37,300 nt of DNA. It comes from CAWGCE01 sp964480915 (GTDB lineage: Bacteria; Planctomycetota; Planctomycetia; Pirellulales; Pirellulaceae). The notes beneath the pieces are model-generated. The model made no database searches and was not told the origin of the DNA. It saw only the letters and a list, made by a program, of their open reading frames with translations. This document shows, piece after piece, positions 17,135 to 25,586 of the stretch (positions within the stretch are counted from its first letter, which is position 1; each line of letters opens with the position of its first letter). The translations under genes and the position numbers were made by a program. The stretch spans positions 1 through 37,300 of the forward strand of contig CAYZRS010000053.1 in assembly GCA_964480915.1 (NCBI GenBank), written 5' to 3'.

Positions 17135-17794
17135 CTACTCGACGTAGCTCTTGCGGTAGTATTGCGGCACTAACTTCCACAGATCGTGCGGTGGGTGTTT
17201 TGCGAGATGCTGCCTGGCCAAATCTGCCACGCTGATCGCGGTCGGCTGCCAGCGGGACGAATCGACAATCGTTGCTTCCCCCAGCTGTTCGGCATCGATC
17301 CGGGCCAATTCGGGACCGGTGACGGCGACTCCGCTTCCTAAGCGGTTCATCCAAGCGGGCAAGCTGAGAACTTGGACGTCCGCGAGCGGCGTCCAATGCC
17401 CATCGTCTTTCTGATAACTTTTTACGAACAACTCCTTGCGCTGAGCGTTCATGACAACATCGAGCCGATCGGCCGACGTCTCGTTGGCCTGAAATGCGAT
17501 CACATCGAGCGTATTGAGCGCCACAAGGGGGCATTCTAGCGCGTAACCGAGCATTTTTGCCGTGGTGACACCGATCCGCAGGCCGGTAAACGAACCGGGA
17601 CCTTCGACCAAGCCAATGAGATCCAAGTCGGCCGGAGTCAATTCCTGTTCGACGAGCAACTGCCGAATGGCCGGAGCCAGCCACTGGACGGTCCGTTCCG
17701 ACTTCTCAAAGTGCCGAATCGCCAAAGTCTCCAGCTCGTCGGTCAAAGCGACACTGCCGGGGATGGTCGCGGTCTCTAGTGCGAGGGTAAGCAT
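17135..17794 (-). CDS. tsaB: tRNA threonylcarbamoyladenosine biosynthesis protein TsaB
   Basis: Partner of TsaD in making t6A37 of ANN-decoding tRNAs, formerly YeaZ. The 219-aa protein begins MLTLALETATIPGSVAL. It has the TsaB hallmark GLVEGPGSFTGLRIGVTTAKML followed by LVALNTLDVIAFQ. The N-terminal ASKHA-like fold is intact, and the C-terminal half is more variable, as is usual. ATG 17794 is the natural start. It stands alone on the minus strand between hemL and the metallophosphoesterase promoter. In many bacteria tsaB is followed by rimI; none is seen here. Confidence 0.93.
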   Translation of the reverse strand: MLTLALETATIPGSVALTDELETLAIRHFEKSERTVQWLAPAIRQLLVEQELTPADLDLIGLVEGPGSFTGLRIGVTTAKMLGYALECPLVALNTLDVIAFQANETSADRLDVVMNAQRKELFVKSYQKDDGHWTPLADVQVLSLPAWMNRLGSGVAVTGPELARIDAEQLGEATIVDSSRWQPTAISVADLARQHLAKHPPHDLWKLVPQYYRKSYVE

Positions 17795-17829
17795 TTAAGC
17801 GGGGTAAGCCTGCGGACAAACGAGGGTAA

Positions 17830-17859
17830 TTGTCGTATCTTCGAATATACGGATAAAAT
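17830..17859 (+). promoter_or_regulatory. Promoter with palindromic operator in its spacer
   Basis: TTGTCG (17830-17835), an 18-bp spacer and TAAAAT (17854-17859) form a plausible housekeeping promoter for the metallophosphoesterase genes. The segment 17834-17851 (CGTATCTTCGAATATACG) is an 18-bp near-palindrome with one mismatched pair, lying in the spacer, as repressor or activator sites often do. The predicted transcript would carry an untranslated leader of about 175 nt before ATG 18042. Confidence 0.5.
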
Positions 17860-18041
17860 AGATCAGCGAAGGTCGACGGTTCTCACGGTAGACAAACGAC
17901 ACGATTGCAGCGGAATTGTAGTCTGCAGATAGCGATGTGTCGATTTACGTTCGGGCAGGCCGATTATTGAATGATTCGCAAGCCCGCGAAAATCCAAGAC
18001 TTACAGCTCGAGCAGCTACCTCACGAACCATTAAGCGAACC

Positions 18042-18791
18042 ATGCGACGGGCGATACTCAGCGACATTCACGGAAACTACGAAGCCTTGCAGGTTGTCCT
18101 GCAAGACATTCGTGAGCAAGAAATCACGGAGGTCTACTGCCTTGGTGATATCATTGGGTATGGGCCCAATCCGTGCGAGTGTCTCGAAGCGGCCATGAAA
18201 ATGGATGTCTGCATCCTGGGCAACCATGATCAAGCTTCCATGTTCGATCCGGACGGATTCAATCCGGTCGCGTTGCGAGCCATCTATTGGACTCGCAACG
18301 AACTGGACCAGAGCGTCGGCAGTGCGGCGGCTGTTGCCAAGCGTTGGGACTTCATTGGTGAACTACCCGTTCGCCACCAGGACGGTGACTTCCTCTTTGT
18401 TCACGGTTCCCCCCGTGATCCGACGAACGAATACGTCTTCCCCGAACATGCGTACGACGAACGGAAGATGACAAATCTCTTCCGGCGCGTCCCCAAGTTT
18501 TGTTTCCAGGGACACACCCACATCCCCGGCATCTTCACGCCGTCCGGCGACTTCGTCACGCCCGAAGAGTGTAATTACCGATACTCGCTCGGGGAGTCGA
18601 AGTTGATGGTGAACGTCGGCAGCGTTGGCCAACCAAGGGATAACGATCCCCGCGCCTCGTACGTGATCCTCACGGACGACGCCATCGAATTCCGCCGGCT
18701 GGATTACCCGTTTGAAGAGACGATCAACAAGATTTATATGGCCGAAGAGTTGGACAACATGTTGGGCGACCGACTAAGGTCGGGGCGATAA
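18042..18791 (+). CDS. Metallophosphoesterase (first tandem copy)
   Basis: A 249-aa single-domain calcineurin-like phosphoesterase of the YfcE/MJ0936-like group, usually active on phosphodiesters with two divalent metals. Metal-binding motifs are in order: SDIHGN (residues 7-12), GDIIGYGP, LGNHD, VHGS and GHTH. I chose ATG 18042, where the alignment with the downstream paralogue begins (MRRAILSDIHGN versus MHRAIISDIHGN). A GTG at 17937 would add 35 residues without similarity to the paralogue. The CxC in GPNPCECLE is shared with that paralogue. Substrate unknown. It precedes a second copy by 296 bp. Confidence 0.9.
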   Translation: MRRAILSDIHGNYEALQVVLQDIREQEITEVYCLGDIIGYGPNPCECLEAAMKMDVCILGNHDQASMFDPDGFNPVALRAIYWTRNELDQSVGSAAAVAKRWDFIGELPVRHQDGDFLFVHGSPRDPTNEYVFPEHAYDERKMTNLFRRVPKFCFQGHTHIPGIFTPSGDFVTPEECNYRYSLGESKLMVNVGSVGQPRDNDPRASYVILTDDAIEFRRLDYPFEETINKIYMAEELDNMLGDRLRSGR

Positions 18792-19087
18792 CCGAGCAAA
18801 CGGCTGGTCAGCTCGACCACGTGTCGGACCATTTTGGCAGCCGCCTCACCCCAGTCCGACTGAATCACCTTGACCACCTGAACTGCCTCCCATAGACTTC
18901 CATTCCGCTTGCCTTCGGCCGTTTGCCGAGTTTTGTCGATGGTTGGGTGTTGACCGACTCACCGCTCTTTCGCTCGTCGTCGCTCGTTGACGATTGACAC
19001 CACCGCGACGTTTGCTCGTCCCTGTTTGTATTTTGCGTATTTTGTAGTCCCACTCATTCGTATCTGATTTCGACAGGCAGGATTCCC
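18792..19087 (+). other. Intergenic region between the two metallophosphoesterase genes
   Basis: No gene or clear terminator was found in these 296 bases. A TTGACA occurs at 18994-18999 but lacks a -10 at proper spacing. T-rich sequence near 19022-19045 could house a promoter for the second copy; I cannot define it. Confidence 0.4.
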
Positions 19088-19849
19088 GTGCATCGCGCGA
19101 TCATCAGTGACATTCACGGTAATCTCGACGCCTTGAATGCAGTCTTAGACGACATCCAAGAACAGGGTATCACCGAAATCTACTGCTTGGGCGATGTTGT
19201 CGGCTACGGCCCGAATCCGTGCGAGTGTCTCGACAAAGCAATGACGTTTGCCGCGTGCCTGTTGGGCAACCACGACATGGCCGCATTGTGCGAACCAGAA
19301 GGCTTCAACGATTCGGCACGCAAAGCCATCCAGTGGACGCGGCAACAGCTGAAAACGGACGAGGCCTTGGAATCGTTGGAAGACGAGGCCGCGTTCAAGC
19401 GTTACGAATTCCTCTGCAACCTGCCCCGCACCATTCGCGAGGACAAATTACTGTTCGTGCACGGATCGGCTCGCAGCCCACTGTCAGAATACGTCTTCCC
19501 GAACGATATCAATGACCGGCTGATGATGAGCCGTATTTTTGAGCTAATACCGGGCTACTGTTTTCAAGGGCACACGCACGTGCCGGGTGTGTTTACCGAG
19601 AGCGGTAGTTTTTACGGGCCTCATGAACTTGGCAACGGTTATCGTCTTGCCAACGAAAAAGTCATGGTCAACGTCGGAAGCGTGGGCCAACCGCGCGACG
19701 GGGACCCACGATCATGCTACGTCGTTTTGAAGGATGGAGTCGTCTCCTACCGTCGAGTGGCCTATCCGGTCGAAGCGACGGTTTCGAAAATTCATGCGAT
19801 CACTGGACTAGACCGATTCTTGGGCGACCGATTGCTCCAAGGACAATAA
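19088..19849 (+). CDS. Metallophosphoesterase (second tandem copy)
   Basis: A 253-aa paralogue of the preceding gene with all five metal motifs: SDIHGN, GDVVGYGP, LGNHD, VHGS and GHTH. The start is GTG 19088, fixed by alignment of its first residues with the upstream copy. The two proteins are very similar along their length, including EYVFP and KVMVNVGSVGQPRD, so they arose by duplication. Divergence is concentrated between about residues 65 and 110, which could alter substrate choice. yidC follows after 50 bp on the same strand and may be cotranscribed. No substrate can be assigned from the sequence. Confidence 0.9.
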   Translation: MHRAIISDIHGNLDALNAVLDDIQEQGITEIYCLGDVVGYGPNPCECLDKAMTFAACLLGNHDMAALCEPEGFNDSARKAIQWTRQQLKTDEALESLEDEAAFKRYEFLCNLPRTIREDKLLFVHGSARSPLSEYVFPNDINDRLMMSRIFELIPGYCFQGHTHVPGVFTESGSFYGPHELGNGYRLANEKVMVNVGSVGQPRDGDPRSCYVVLKDGVVSYRRVAYPVEATVSKIHAITGLDRFLGDRLLQGQ

Positions 19850-19899
19850 CGCACTTCACACGGCGCCACGACGGACGCCTCGTCACAAGGGTCACCTAA

Positions 19900-22362
19900 G
19901 TGGAAAAACGCTTCGTTTCATTCTTATTGGCTTCGCTCGTGGTTCTGTTTGGGTTTTCGTACCTACAGCAGGCGATCCTCGGTCCCGAAATCGAAGCACA
20001 ACGCGTCGCGTTGGAAGCCGAACGGCAAGCTGCCAAGGAAGCCGAGGCGGCAGCCGATGGCGACGCGCCCGCCGCAGGAAACGCCCCGGCGGAGGCGGCG
20101 ACCGCCGAGCCAAAAGCAGACCAGCCGGCGGCAGCCCCAGCCACCGCAGATAAACCAGCACCACCCGCTGCGGCCGAAGTGCAGCCGCCCGCCGTCGGCC
20201 CAGAACAATTGGTGATGCTCGGATCACTCGATCCGGAAAGTCCCTATCAGATGCTCGTTACTTTTTCGAATGTCGGAGCGGCCGTACAACGCGTCGAGTT
20301 GAATGCGCCTGAATATACCGACCTGCTGGACGAATCGGGCTACCTCGGCAATTTGTCGCTGATCGAAGAAGAGGGCAAGTGTTTTATCCGTACCGTCGCA
20401 GAAGGCAGCCCAGCTTTCGACGCTGGTCTGCGCGGCCGCGAGTGGAACCAAGGTGACGTCGACAATCCCGTCGCCTTTCTTGGTGACCGACTTAAGAGCG
20501 TTAATGATCAAGCGATCGACACGCCAGCCGACCTGCGGCGGGTGTTGCGAGATTCCAAGCCGGGCGAAGAAGTGAACGTCACCGTCGATCGCGCAGGGGA
20601 GTTGATCCGCACGAAGATCGCATTGAGCAAACGGCCGCTGCAACTTTTGCAACCGGAACCGATGCAGGCGAGTGACGACAAGCCGGCTCATCCGGCCAGT
20701 TTCTTGTTGACGCTTAATCGCATTGGTGCGGAAAAAACCCGCTTCGACGCAGACGAATTACCGGGCATTCCTTCGCTCCACAACGAAGCATGGGCAGTGA
20801 AACAGTTGGCGGCCGCAGGCAACCAAGGCCCCGGCGTCGAGTTTTCACGCACGCTGTCGGCCGACGAACTTGCGGCCATCGGCGCCGACACGACCCTAGA
20901 ACTCGTCAAGCGTTACCGACTCGCGCTCGTCGATCGCGAGAAAACGAAGACGGGCGCCGAGGGCTACAACCTGACGCTTGCTTTGGAAATTCGTAACGCG
21001 GGTGACAAACCGATCGAAGTCGGCTTTCAATTGGACGGCCCGACCGGGCTCACCTTGGAAGGTTGGTGGTACTCGTACAAAGTTCACCCGACCAAAATGT
21101 CGGTTGCCGGCGCCCGGGACGTCGTCTGGCGCGAACGCAACAACAAGCACAAACTGTTCGTCTGTGGTGCCGTCAACACGCATCAGAAGAAGAATCCTGA
21201 CAGCCCCGAATTGCCGCTGATCGACAGTACCGATCCGGTCGAATTGGCCTACCTCGGTACCGATGCACAATACTTTTCTGCCGTCATGATTTCCGACGCC
21301 TGGGACCCAGATGCCAAACGGGGCGAACCGGGAACGCCGGGACGCTTGTACGATTCGGCTTTCGCCCGCGCCGTGGGGCCCATCGATACGAAGAAACGAC
21401 GTAAAGCGACCGATGTTTCGACGCGTCTTAAGAGCCGTCCCAAGTCGATCGCAGCCGGTGAATCGATCGAAGACAGTTTCACCATCTTCCTCGGACCCAA
21501 AGAACCGACCGTGCTTGCCGAGTACGGACTCGATGAGTGCATCGTCTATGGATGGTTCTGGTGGGTTGCGAAACCGATGCGAGCCATCCTGCACGGCTTC
21601 TACTGGATGACGGGTAAATGGAGCTACGGCTTGGCCATCATCTTGCTGACGGTCTTAGTACGAGCCTTGCTATTCCCCTTCGGTCGCCAGATGGCCAGAA
21701 ATGCCCAGAAGATGCAAGAGCTGGCGCCGGAGATGAAAAAGATCGCGGATAAGTACAAGGATGTCGAAAAGCGTTCAAAGGCTCAGCAAGAACTGTTCAA
21801 GAAGCACAACTACAATCCGCTCAGCGGCTGTGCCGTACTTTTCATACAGACGCCCGTCTTTTTGGGACTCTATCGCTGTATCGGTACCGACATTTCGTTG
21901 CGGCAAGCGCCGCTGATTCCCGGTCTCGACTGGTGTACCAATCTGGCCGGTCCCGATCGATTCTGGAACTGGCAGGACACGATTCCAGCCGCCCTGTCTG
22001 CCACGACAGGCTGGTTGGGACCTTACCTCAATCTCTTGCCGTTGGTCGCGGTCGGCCTGATCCTGGCTCAACAGAAGTTGTTCACGCCTCCCGCCCAGGA
22101 CGAACAGCAGCAGATGCAGCAGTCGGTCATGAAGTTCATGATGATCTTCATGTGCTTGATCTTCTTCAAGTTTGCGTCGGGGCTCTGCCTGTACATCATC
22201 GTCTCGACGCTCTGGGGCTTAGGTGAACGCTTGATGCTTCCGAAACCGAATCAACAAAACGCCCAGGCGGCAGAACCGATCGCCGTTGCCGCGGCGACCG
22301 GCGGCACCGGTGGCAATGGTTCAGCGAAGAAAAAACGCAACAAGAAACCACGCAAGCGCTAG
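19900..22362 (+). CDS. yidC: Membrane protein insertase YidC with embedded PDZ domain
   Basis: Inserts and folds inner-membrane proteins, with or without Sec. The 820-aa protein starts at GTG 19900 with a membrane segment (residues 6-27). An Ala/Pro/Glu-rich linker follows (about 30-100), then a large periplasmic P1 domain. The conserved insertase core starts at about 570, with the TM2 arginine in LVRALLFPF (about 588), the cytoplasmic helical hairpin (MARNAQKMQELAPEMKKI) and LFIQTPVFLGLYRCI. A basic tail rich in Lys and Arg ends the protein. The odd part is residues about 160-245 inside P1 (RTVAEGSPAFDAGLRG, GDRLKSVNDQAI, TPADLRRVL, EEVNVTVDR), which read as a PDZ domain. The protein is much longer than the ~550 aa of E. 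coli YidC. mnmE follows after 11 bp, a neighbourhood conserved in many bacteria, but rnpA and rpmH are not upstream. Confidence 0.96.
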   Translation: MEKRFVSFLLASLVVLFGFSYLQQAILGPEIEAQRVALEAERQAAKEAEAAADGDAPAAGNAPAEAATAEPKADQPAAAPATADKPAPPAAAEVQPPAVGPEQLVMLGSLDPESPYQMLVTFSNVGAAVQRVELNAPEYTDLLDESGYLGNLSLIEEEGKCFIRTVAEGSPAFDAGLRGREWNQGDVDNPVAFLGDRLKSVNDQAIDTPADLRRVLRDSKPGEEVNVTVDRAGELIRTKIALSKRPLQLLQPEPMQASDDKPAHPASFLLTLNRIGAEKTRFDADELPGIPSLHNEAWAVKQLAAAGNQGPGVEFSRTLSADELAAIGADTTLELVKRYRLALVDREKTKTGAEGYNLTLALEIRNAGDKPIEVGFQLDGPTGLTLEGWWYSYKVHPTKMSVAGARDVVWRERNNKHKLFVCGAVNTHQKKNPDSPELPLIDSTDPVELAYLGTDAQYFSAVMISDAWDPDAKRGEPGTPGRLYDSAFARAVGPIDTKKRRKATDVSTRLKSRPKSIAAGESIEDSFTIFLGPKEPTVLAEYGLDECIVYGWFWWVAKPMRAILHGFYWMTGKWSYGLAIILLTVLVRALLFPFGRQMARNAQKMQELAPEMKKIADKYKDVEKRSKAQQELFKKHNYNPLSGCAVLFIQTPVFLGLYRCIGTDISLRQAPLIPGLDWCTNLAGPDRFWNWQDTIPAALSATTGWLGPYLNLLPLVAVGLILAQQKLFTPPAQDEQQQMQQSVMKFMMIFMCLIFFKFASGLCLYIIVSTLWGLGERLMLPKPNQQNAQAAEPIAVAAATGGTGGNGSAKKKRNKKPRKR

Positions 22363-22373
22363 CGCGAGCCAAG

Positions 22374-23726
22374 ATGACGCTCGACACCCACGACACGATC
22401 GTCGCGATCGCTTCGGCACCTGGCGGTGCTTTGCGCGGCATTTTGCGACTGAGCGGACCGGAGGTCGCGGACGTGCTGCTTCGTTCATTCGAGAGCGGAT
22501 CCCAGCTGGAGACGATCAAGCGGCCCCGTGTTGTTTCGGGCAGCCTGCGATTGCCCGCACCGAGCGTCGAACGACTGCCGGGTGACCTCTATTTCTGGCC
22601 GACGGCCAGTAGTTACACGCGTCAGCCTGCGGCTGAATTTCACACGATCGGTTCGCCGCCGCTCCTCCAAATGGCATTACGAACGTTGTGTGACCAAGGA
22701 GCCCGGTTGGCGCGGCCTGGTGAGTTTACCTTAAGAGCGTTTCTCGCAGGCCGACTCGATCTCACGCAAGCCGAAGCGGTCCTTGGGGTGATCGACGCCG
22801 AAAGCAGCCGACAATTGGACACGGCGTTAACGCAGCTTGCTGGTGGCTTATCAAGTTGCCTGAACGAAGTCCGGGATCAATTGCTCAACTTGTGCGCCGA
22901 CTTGGAAGCGGGGCTCGACTTTGTCGAAGACGACATTAACTTTGTCAGTCAAACCGAAATGGCTGAACGGTTGCAAAACGCCGCGGCTGTCTTGGAACTT
23001 CTCAAGCGACAAATGTCGACTCGCCATGTCGAACAAGCGCTGCCGCAAGCCGTCCTGGTCGGCGCGCCCAACGCGGGCAAGAGCAGCCTGCTGAATGCCT
23101 TAGCAGGCGAAGAAGCGGCCATCGTGAGCGAAATCTCCGGAACGACGCGAGACTACGTCACTCGTACGGTCGACTTGGGCGGACTCCTGTGCGAGATCAC
23201 AGATACCGCGGGCGTTGAACATAACACCCAACAGGGGCCACGACAGTCGGCTCAATCGATGACGCAGCAACAGCAGGATCAAGCCCGGCTGATCATCCGC
23301 TGCCTGGACGGAGCGCTCTCCATCCCTCCCCAGATGACGGCTACCGCCGAACACGAACTGAACATCACGACCAAGTCCGATCTTTCGACTTGGTCCAAGA
23401 AGGCCACGACGCCGCTGATTGCAACGAGCGCAACGACAGGCGAGGGGATTGATGAACTGCGCGCCGCAATGCGATCTTTTTTCGCTGAAGATGTCGGCAG
23501 CGGAAATGAGGTCTTGGCGACGACAGCAACGAGGTGCGGCAATAGCCTGCAAGCGGCCCTGACGAGTTTGCGTAACGCAGAGCGAATCAATCAATCTCAA
23601 GCGGGCGAAGAGTTGTTGGCCGCCGAGTTGCGGTTAGCGCTACATCAAATAGGAGAAATCGTCGGCGCGATATACACCGACGATATTCTCGACCGAATCT
23701 TCAGTCGATTTTGTATCGGCAAGTAG
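22374..23726 (+). CDS. mnmE: tRNA modification GTPase MnmE (divergent)
   Basis: With MnmG it installs the carboxymethylaminomethyl group at U34 of certain tRNAs. The 450-aa protein has the N-terminal folate-binding domain and central helices (PGEFTLRAFLAGRLDLTQAEA). A G domain follows with P-loop GAPNAGKSSLLNAL (about 230-243), G2 SGTTRDYV and G3 DTAG (277-280). The C-terminus is CIGK, the essential Cys motif. Departures from the usual enzyme are clear. G4 is TKSD rather than NKxD. The stretch after DTAG is Gln-rich and lacks the EVERxGI-like switch II segment. In the N-domain the usual HGG is replaced in EFHTIGSPP. The protein may hydrolyse GTP differently or more slowly. ATG 22374 lies 11 bp after yidC, so the two are probably cotranscribed. 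Confidence 0.92.
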   Translation: MTLDTHDTIVAIASAPGGALRGILRLSGPEVADVLLRSFESGSQLETIKRPRVVSGSLRLPAPSVERLPGDLYFWPTASSYTRQPAAEFHTIGSPPLLQMALRTLCDQGARLARPGEFTLRAFLAGRLDLTQAEAVLGVIDAESSRQLDTALTQLAGGLSSCLNEVRDQLLNLCADLEAGLDFVEDDINFVSQTEMAERLQNAAAVLELLKRQMSTRHVEQALPQAVLVGAPNAGKSSLLNALAGEEAAIVSEISGTTRDYVTRTVDLGGLLCEITDTAGVEHNTQQGPRQSAQSMTQQQQDQARLIIRCLDGALSIPPQMTATAEHELNITTKSDLSTWSKKATTPLIATSATTGEGIDELRAAMRSFFAEDVGSGNEVLATTATRCGNSLQAALTSLRNAERINQSQAGEELLAAELRLALHQIGEIVGAIYTDDILDRIFSRFCIGK

Positions 23727-23738
23727 CCGAGGGCAGCC

Positions 23739-25205
23739 CTAACCTAACGGGCTCATCGGTGCCGGTGGGAGTGATCCGCCGCCCACCATGGGGCCCATCT
23801 GAGGCATCATTGGCATGCCGTTTCCGCGAGGCTCTTCCAGACCGAGACGCTTCATCTTCTTATAAAGCGTGGTGCGGTTAATACCCAAAGCGTCGGCGGT
23901 CGCATTGCGATTCCAATTGTTCGATTCGAGTACCTCTTGAATGATCTGGCGTTCCGGACCTTCCAACGCTTCTTTAAGCGTCTTGCCCGTTGCCGGACCG
24001 AGCGACACCGAAGTGCTGGAGGTCAAAGTTTGTGGCAAGTCGATTGCGTCGACCAACTCACCCGAACCGAGCAGAACAGCTCGGGAAACAACGTTTTGCA
24101 ATTCGCGAACGTTGCCAGGCCAGTTGTATCTCTGCAGCGAACCGAGTGCTTCGCTCGTGAATTCACGAGCCGGTCTTCCTGCTTCTTCGGCCGCTTGCTT
24201 GAGAAAGTGGTTGGCAAGGAGCGGGATATCGTTCACTCGATCGCGTAGTGGCGGAATCTCGATGTTGATGACGTTCACGCGATAGAAAAGATCTTGTCGG
24301 AATCGACCTTCGCGGACCGACACCGACAAATCTTCATTCGTTGCGAGCACGGCACGAGTATCGACTCGGAACGTCTTGTTCCCACCGACCTGTTCGAATT
24401 CGAGTTCTTGGAGGACGCGAAGCAATTTGACCTGCATGCTCGGCGGAGCTGTTCCAATTTCGTCTAGGAAAATCGTGCCGCCGTCCGCCTGTTTGAATTT
24501 TCCAATCTTGTCCGATGTGGCACCTGTGAAAGCACCTTTGACGTGGCCGAAGAGTTCGCTTTCGAGCAACGTTTCCGGCAACGCTCCACACGCCACTTCG
24601 ACGAACGCCCCTTCGGATCGTGTACTGCGACGATGGATGGCTCGAGCAATCAAAGATTTACCCGTACCACTCTCGCCCGTAATTAAGACCGTAGCGCGGG
24701 TATCGGAGATACTGTCGATCATCTCGAAAATTCGCTTCATGCGATGATCAGTACCGATGATGTTATCGACGCCGTATCGGTAATCGAGTTGCGCTTTCAA
24801 TTGTCGATTTTCTTGCTCGACCGCTTGCCGAGACATGGCCCGATCGATGGCCACTTCCAGTTCGTCATCAATCAACGGTTTCGTCAGCAGATCAAACGCA
24901 CCGGCACGCAAAGCTTCGACACCGACGTCGGCCGATCCGTATCCGGTGATCAAGACGACGGTTTGGTCGGGCCGCTTGCCACGTGAATAGCGGAGGACGT
25001 CGAATCCATCGCGATCTCCTAAGCGAATGTCGACCAGTGCCAAATCGTACGGACGAGCGTTAATTCGCTGAACCGCTTCGTCGTAGGTACCGGCGACATC
25101 GACGCTATAACCCAATTCGCGAAGCCATTGAGACATCGAGTCGGACAGATGACGGTCGTCATCGACCAAGAGAATCGAGCCGTGTTTGGAAGCTTTGGTT
25201 GACAT
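23739..25205 (-). CDS. Sigma-54-dependent response regulator, NtrC family
   Basis: A 488-aa transcription activator. The receiver domain (1-125) has the acidic pocket DDD at its start, the phosphorylatable Asp at about 59 (LALVDIRLGDRDG) and the conserved Lys in TKP. A sigma-54 AAA+ domain follows, with Walker A GESGTGKS (177-184), GAFTGA (224-229) for sigma-54 contact and Walker B GGTIFLDEIG. A Fis-type helix-turn-helix (NWNRNATADALGINRTTLYK) is near the C-terminus, then a Met/Pro/Gly-rich tail. I chose ATG 25205 because GGAG precedes it; the longer frame from 25277 adds unrelated sequence. It is convergent with mnmE (12-bp gap), and no histidine kinase is next to it. Two 16-bp dyads lie in its 5' region. 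Confidence 0.95.
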   Translation of the reverse strand: MSTKASKHGSILLVDDDRHLSDSMSQWLRELGYSVDVAGTYDEAVQRINARPYDLALVDIRLGDRDGFDVLRYSRGKRPDQTVVLITGYGSADVGVEALRAGAFDLLTKPLIDDELEVAIDRAMSRQAVEQENRQLKAQLDYRYGVDNIIGTDHRMKRIFEMIDSISDTRATVLITGESGTGKSLIARAIHRRSTRSEGAFVEVACGALPETLLESELFGHVKGAFTGATSDKIGKFKQADGGTIFLDEIGTAPPSMQVKLLRVLQELEFEQVGGNKTFRVDTRAVLATNEDLSVSVREGRFRQDLFYRVNVINIEIPPLRDRVNDIPLLANHFLKQAAEEAGRPAREFTSEALGSLQRYNWPGNVRELQNVVSRAVLLGSGELVDAIDLPQTLTSSTSVSLGPATGKTLKEALEGPERQIIQEVLESNNWNRNATADALGINRTTLYKKMKRLGLEEPRGNGMPMMPQMGPMVGGGSLPPAPMSPLG

Positions 25206-25221
25206 GTACGCCAATCTCCTG

Positions 25222-25237
25222 TGATGCCCAGGCATCA
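25222..25237 (-). promoter_or_regulatory. 7-2-7 dyad beside the Shine-Dalgarno of the NtrC-type gene
   Basis: TGATGCCCAGGCATCA is a perfect palindromic arrangement (seven-base arms, 2-nt centre). In the minus-strand transcript it sits two bases upstream of the AGGAG at 25220-25216. As RNA it could form a small hairpin that affects ribosome access; as DNA it could be an operator. Confidence 0.45.
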
Positions 25238-25262
25238 AGATTAAGTGGTCTGCTTGCTCTAA

Positions 25263-25278
25263 GTTGTCAGGTGACAAC
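25263..25278 (-). promoter_or_regulatory. 7-2-7 dyad, operator candidate of the NtrC-type gene
   Basis: GTTGTCAGGTGACAAC is a perfect dyad with seven-base arms and a 2-nt centre, 57 bp upstream of the ATG. It has the same geometry as the dyad at 25222-25237 but a different sequence. It is suitable for a dimeric regulator, possibly autoregulation; the binding protein is unknown. Confidence 0.45.
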
Positions 25279-25487
25279 GGGCATGGGCCGCAAAGGCAAC
25301 ACCTCCGTTCCGCTGTCGGAAGTTATCTACGTCACGACTGCGACGAGGTCAAAGCGAGACTTCGGCCTCGACTCCTGCATTTTCGAAACGTTGCCGCTTA
25401 TAGCGATTTCGACGAATTGCCGGTCTAACGGGTCGGATCAAGCCGGCAAGGCCCTGCGGCGATTCCCTCCCCCACAGGGGTGTCCAA

Positions 25488-25515
25488 TTGTGATAAACTG
25501 AGTAGAGGATATCAT
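25488..25515 (+). promoter_or_regulatory. Promoter of the NarL-type regulator gene
   Basis: TTGTGA (25488-25493) and TATCAT (25510-25515) with a 16-bp spacer match the housekeeping consensus at four and five of six positions. Transcription would start near 25522, giving a leader of about 65 nt before ATG 25587. Confidence 0.55.
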
Positions 25516-25586
25516 CGTTCGCAGCAGATTCGCGGGATCTGGGGCCATGCGAGCAAACAGGCTATGTAGCCGCCAGGAAGAGATTT

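Larger units (their letters stand above)
25206..25586. other. Divergent regulatory region between two response-regulator genes
   Basis: These 381 bases separate the NtrC-type gene (minus) from the NarL-type gene (plus). Beside the dyads at 25222-25237 and 25263-25278 and the promoter at 25488-25515, I see no gene. Confidence 0.6.
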
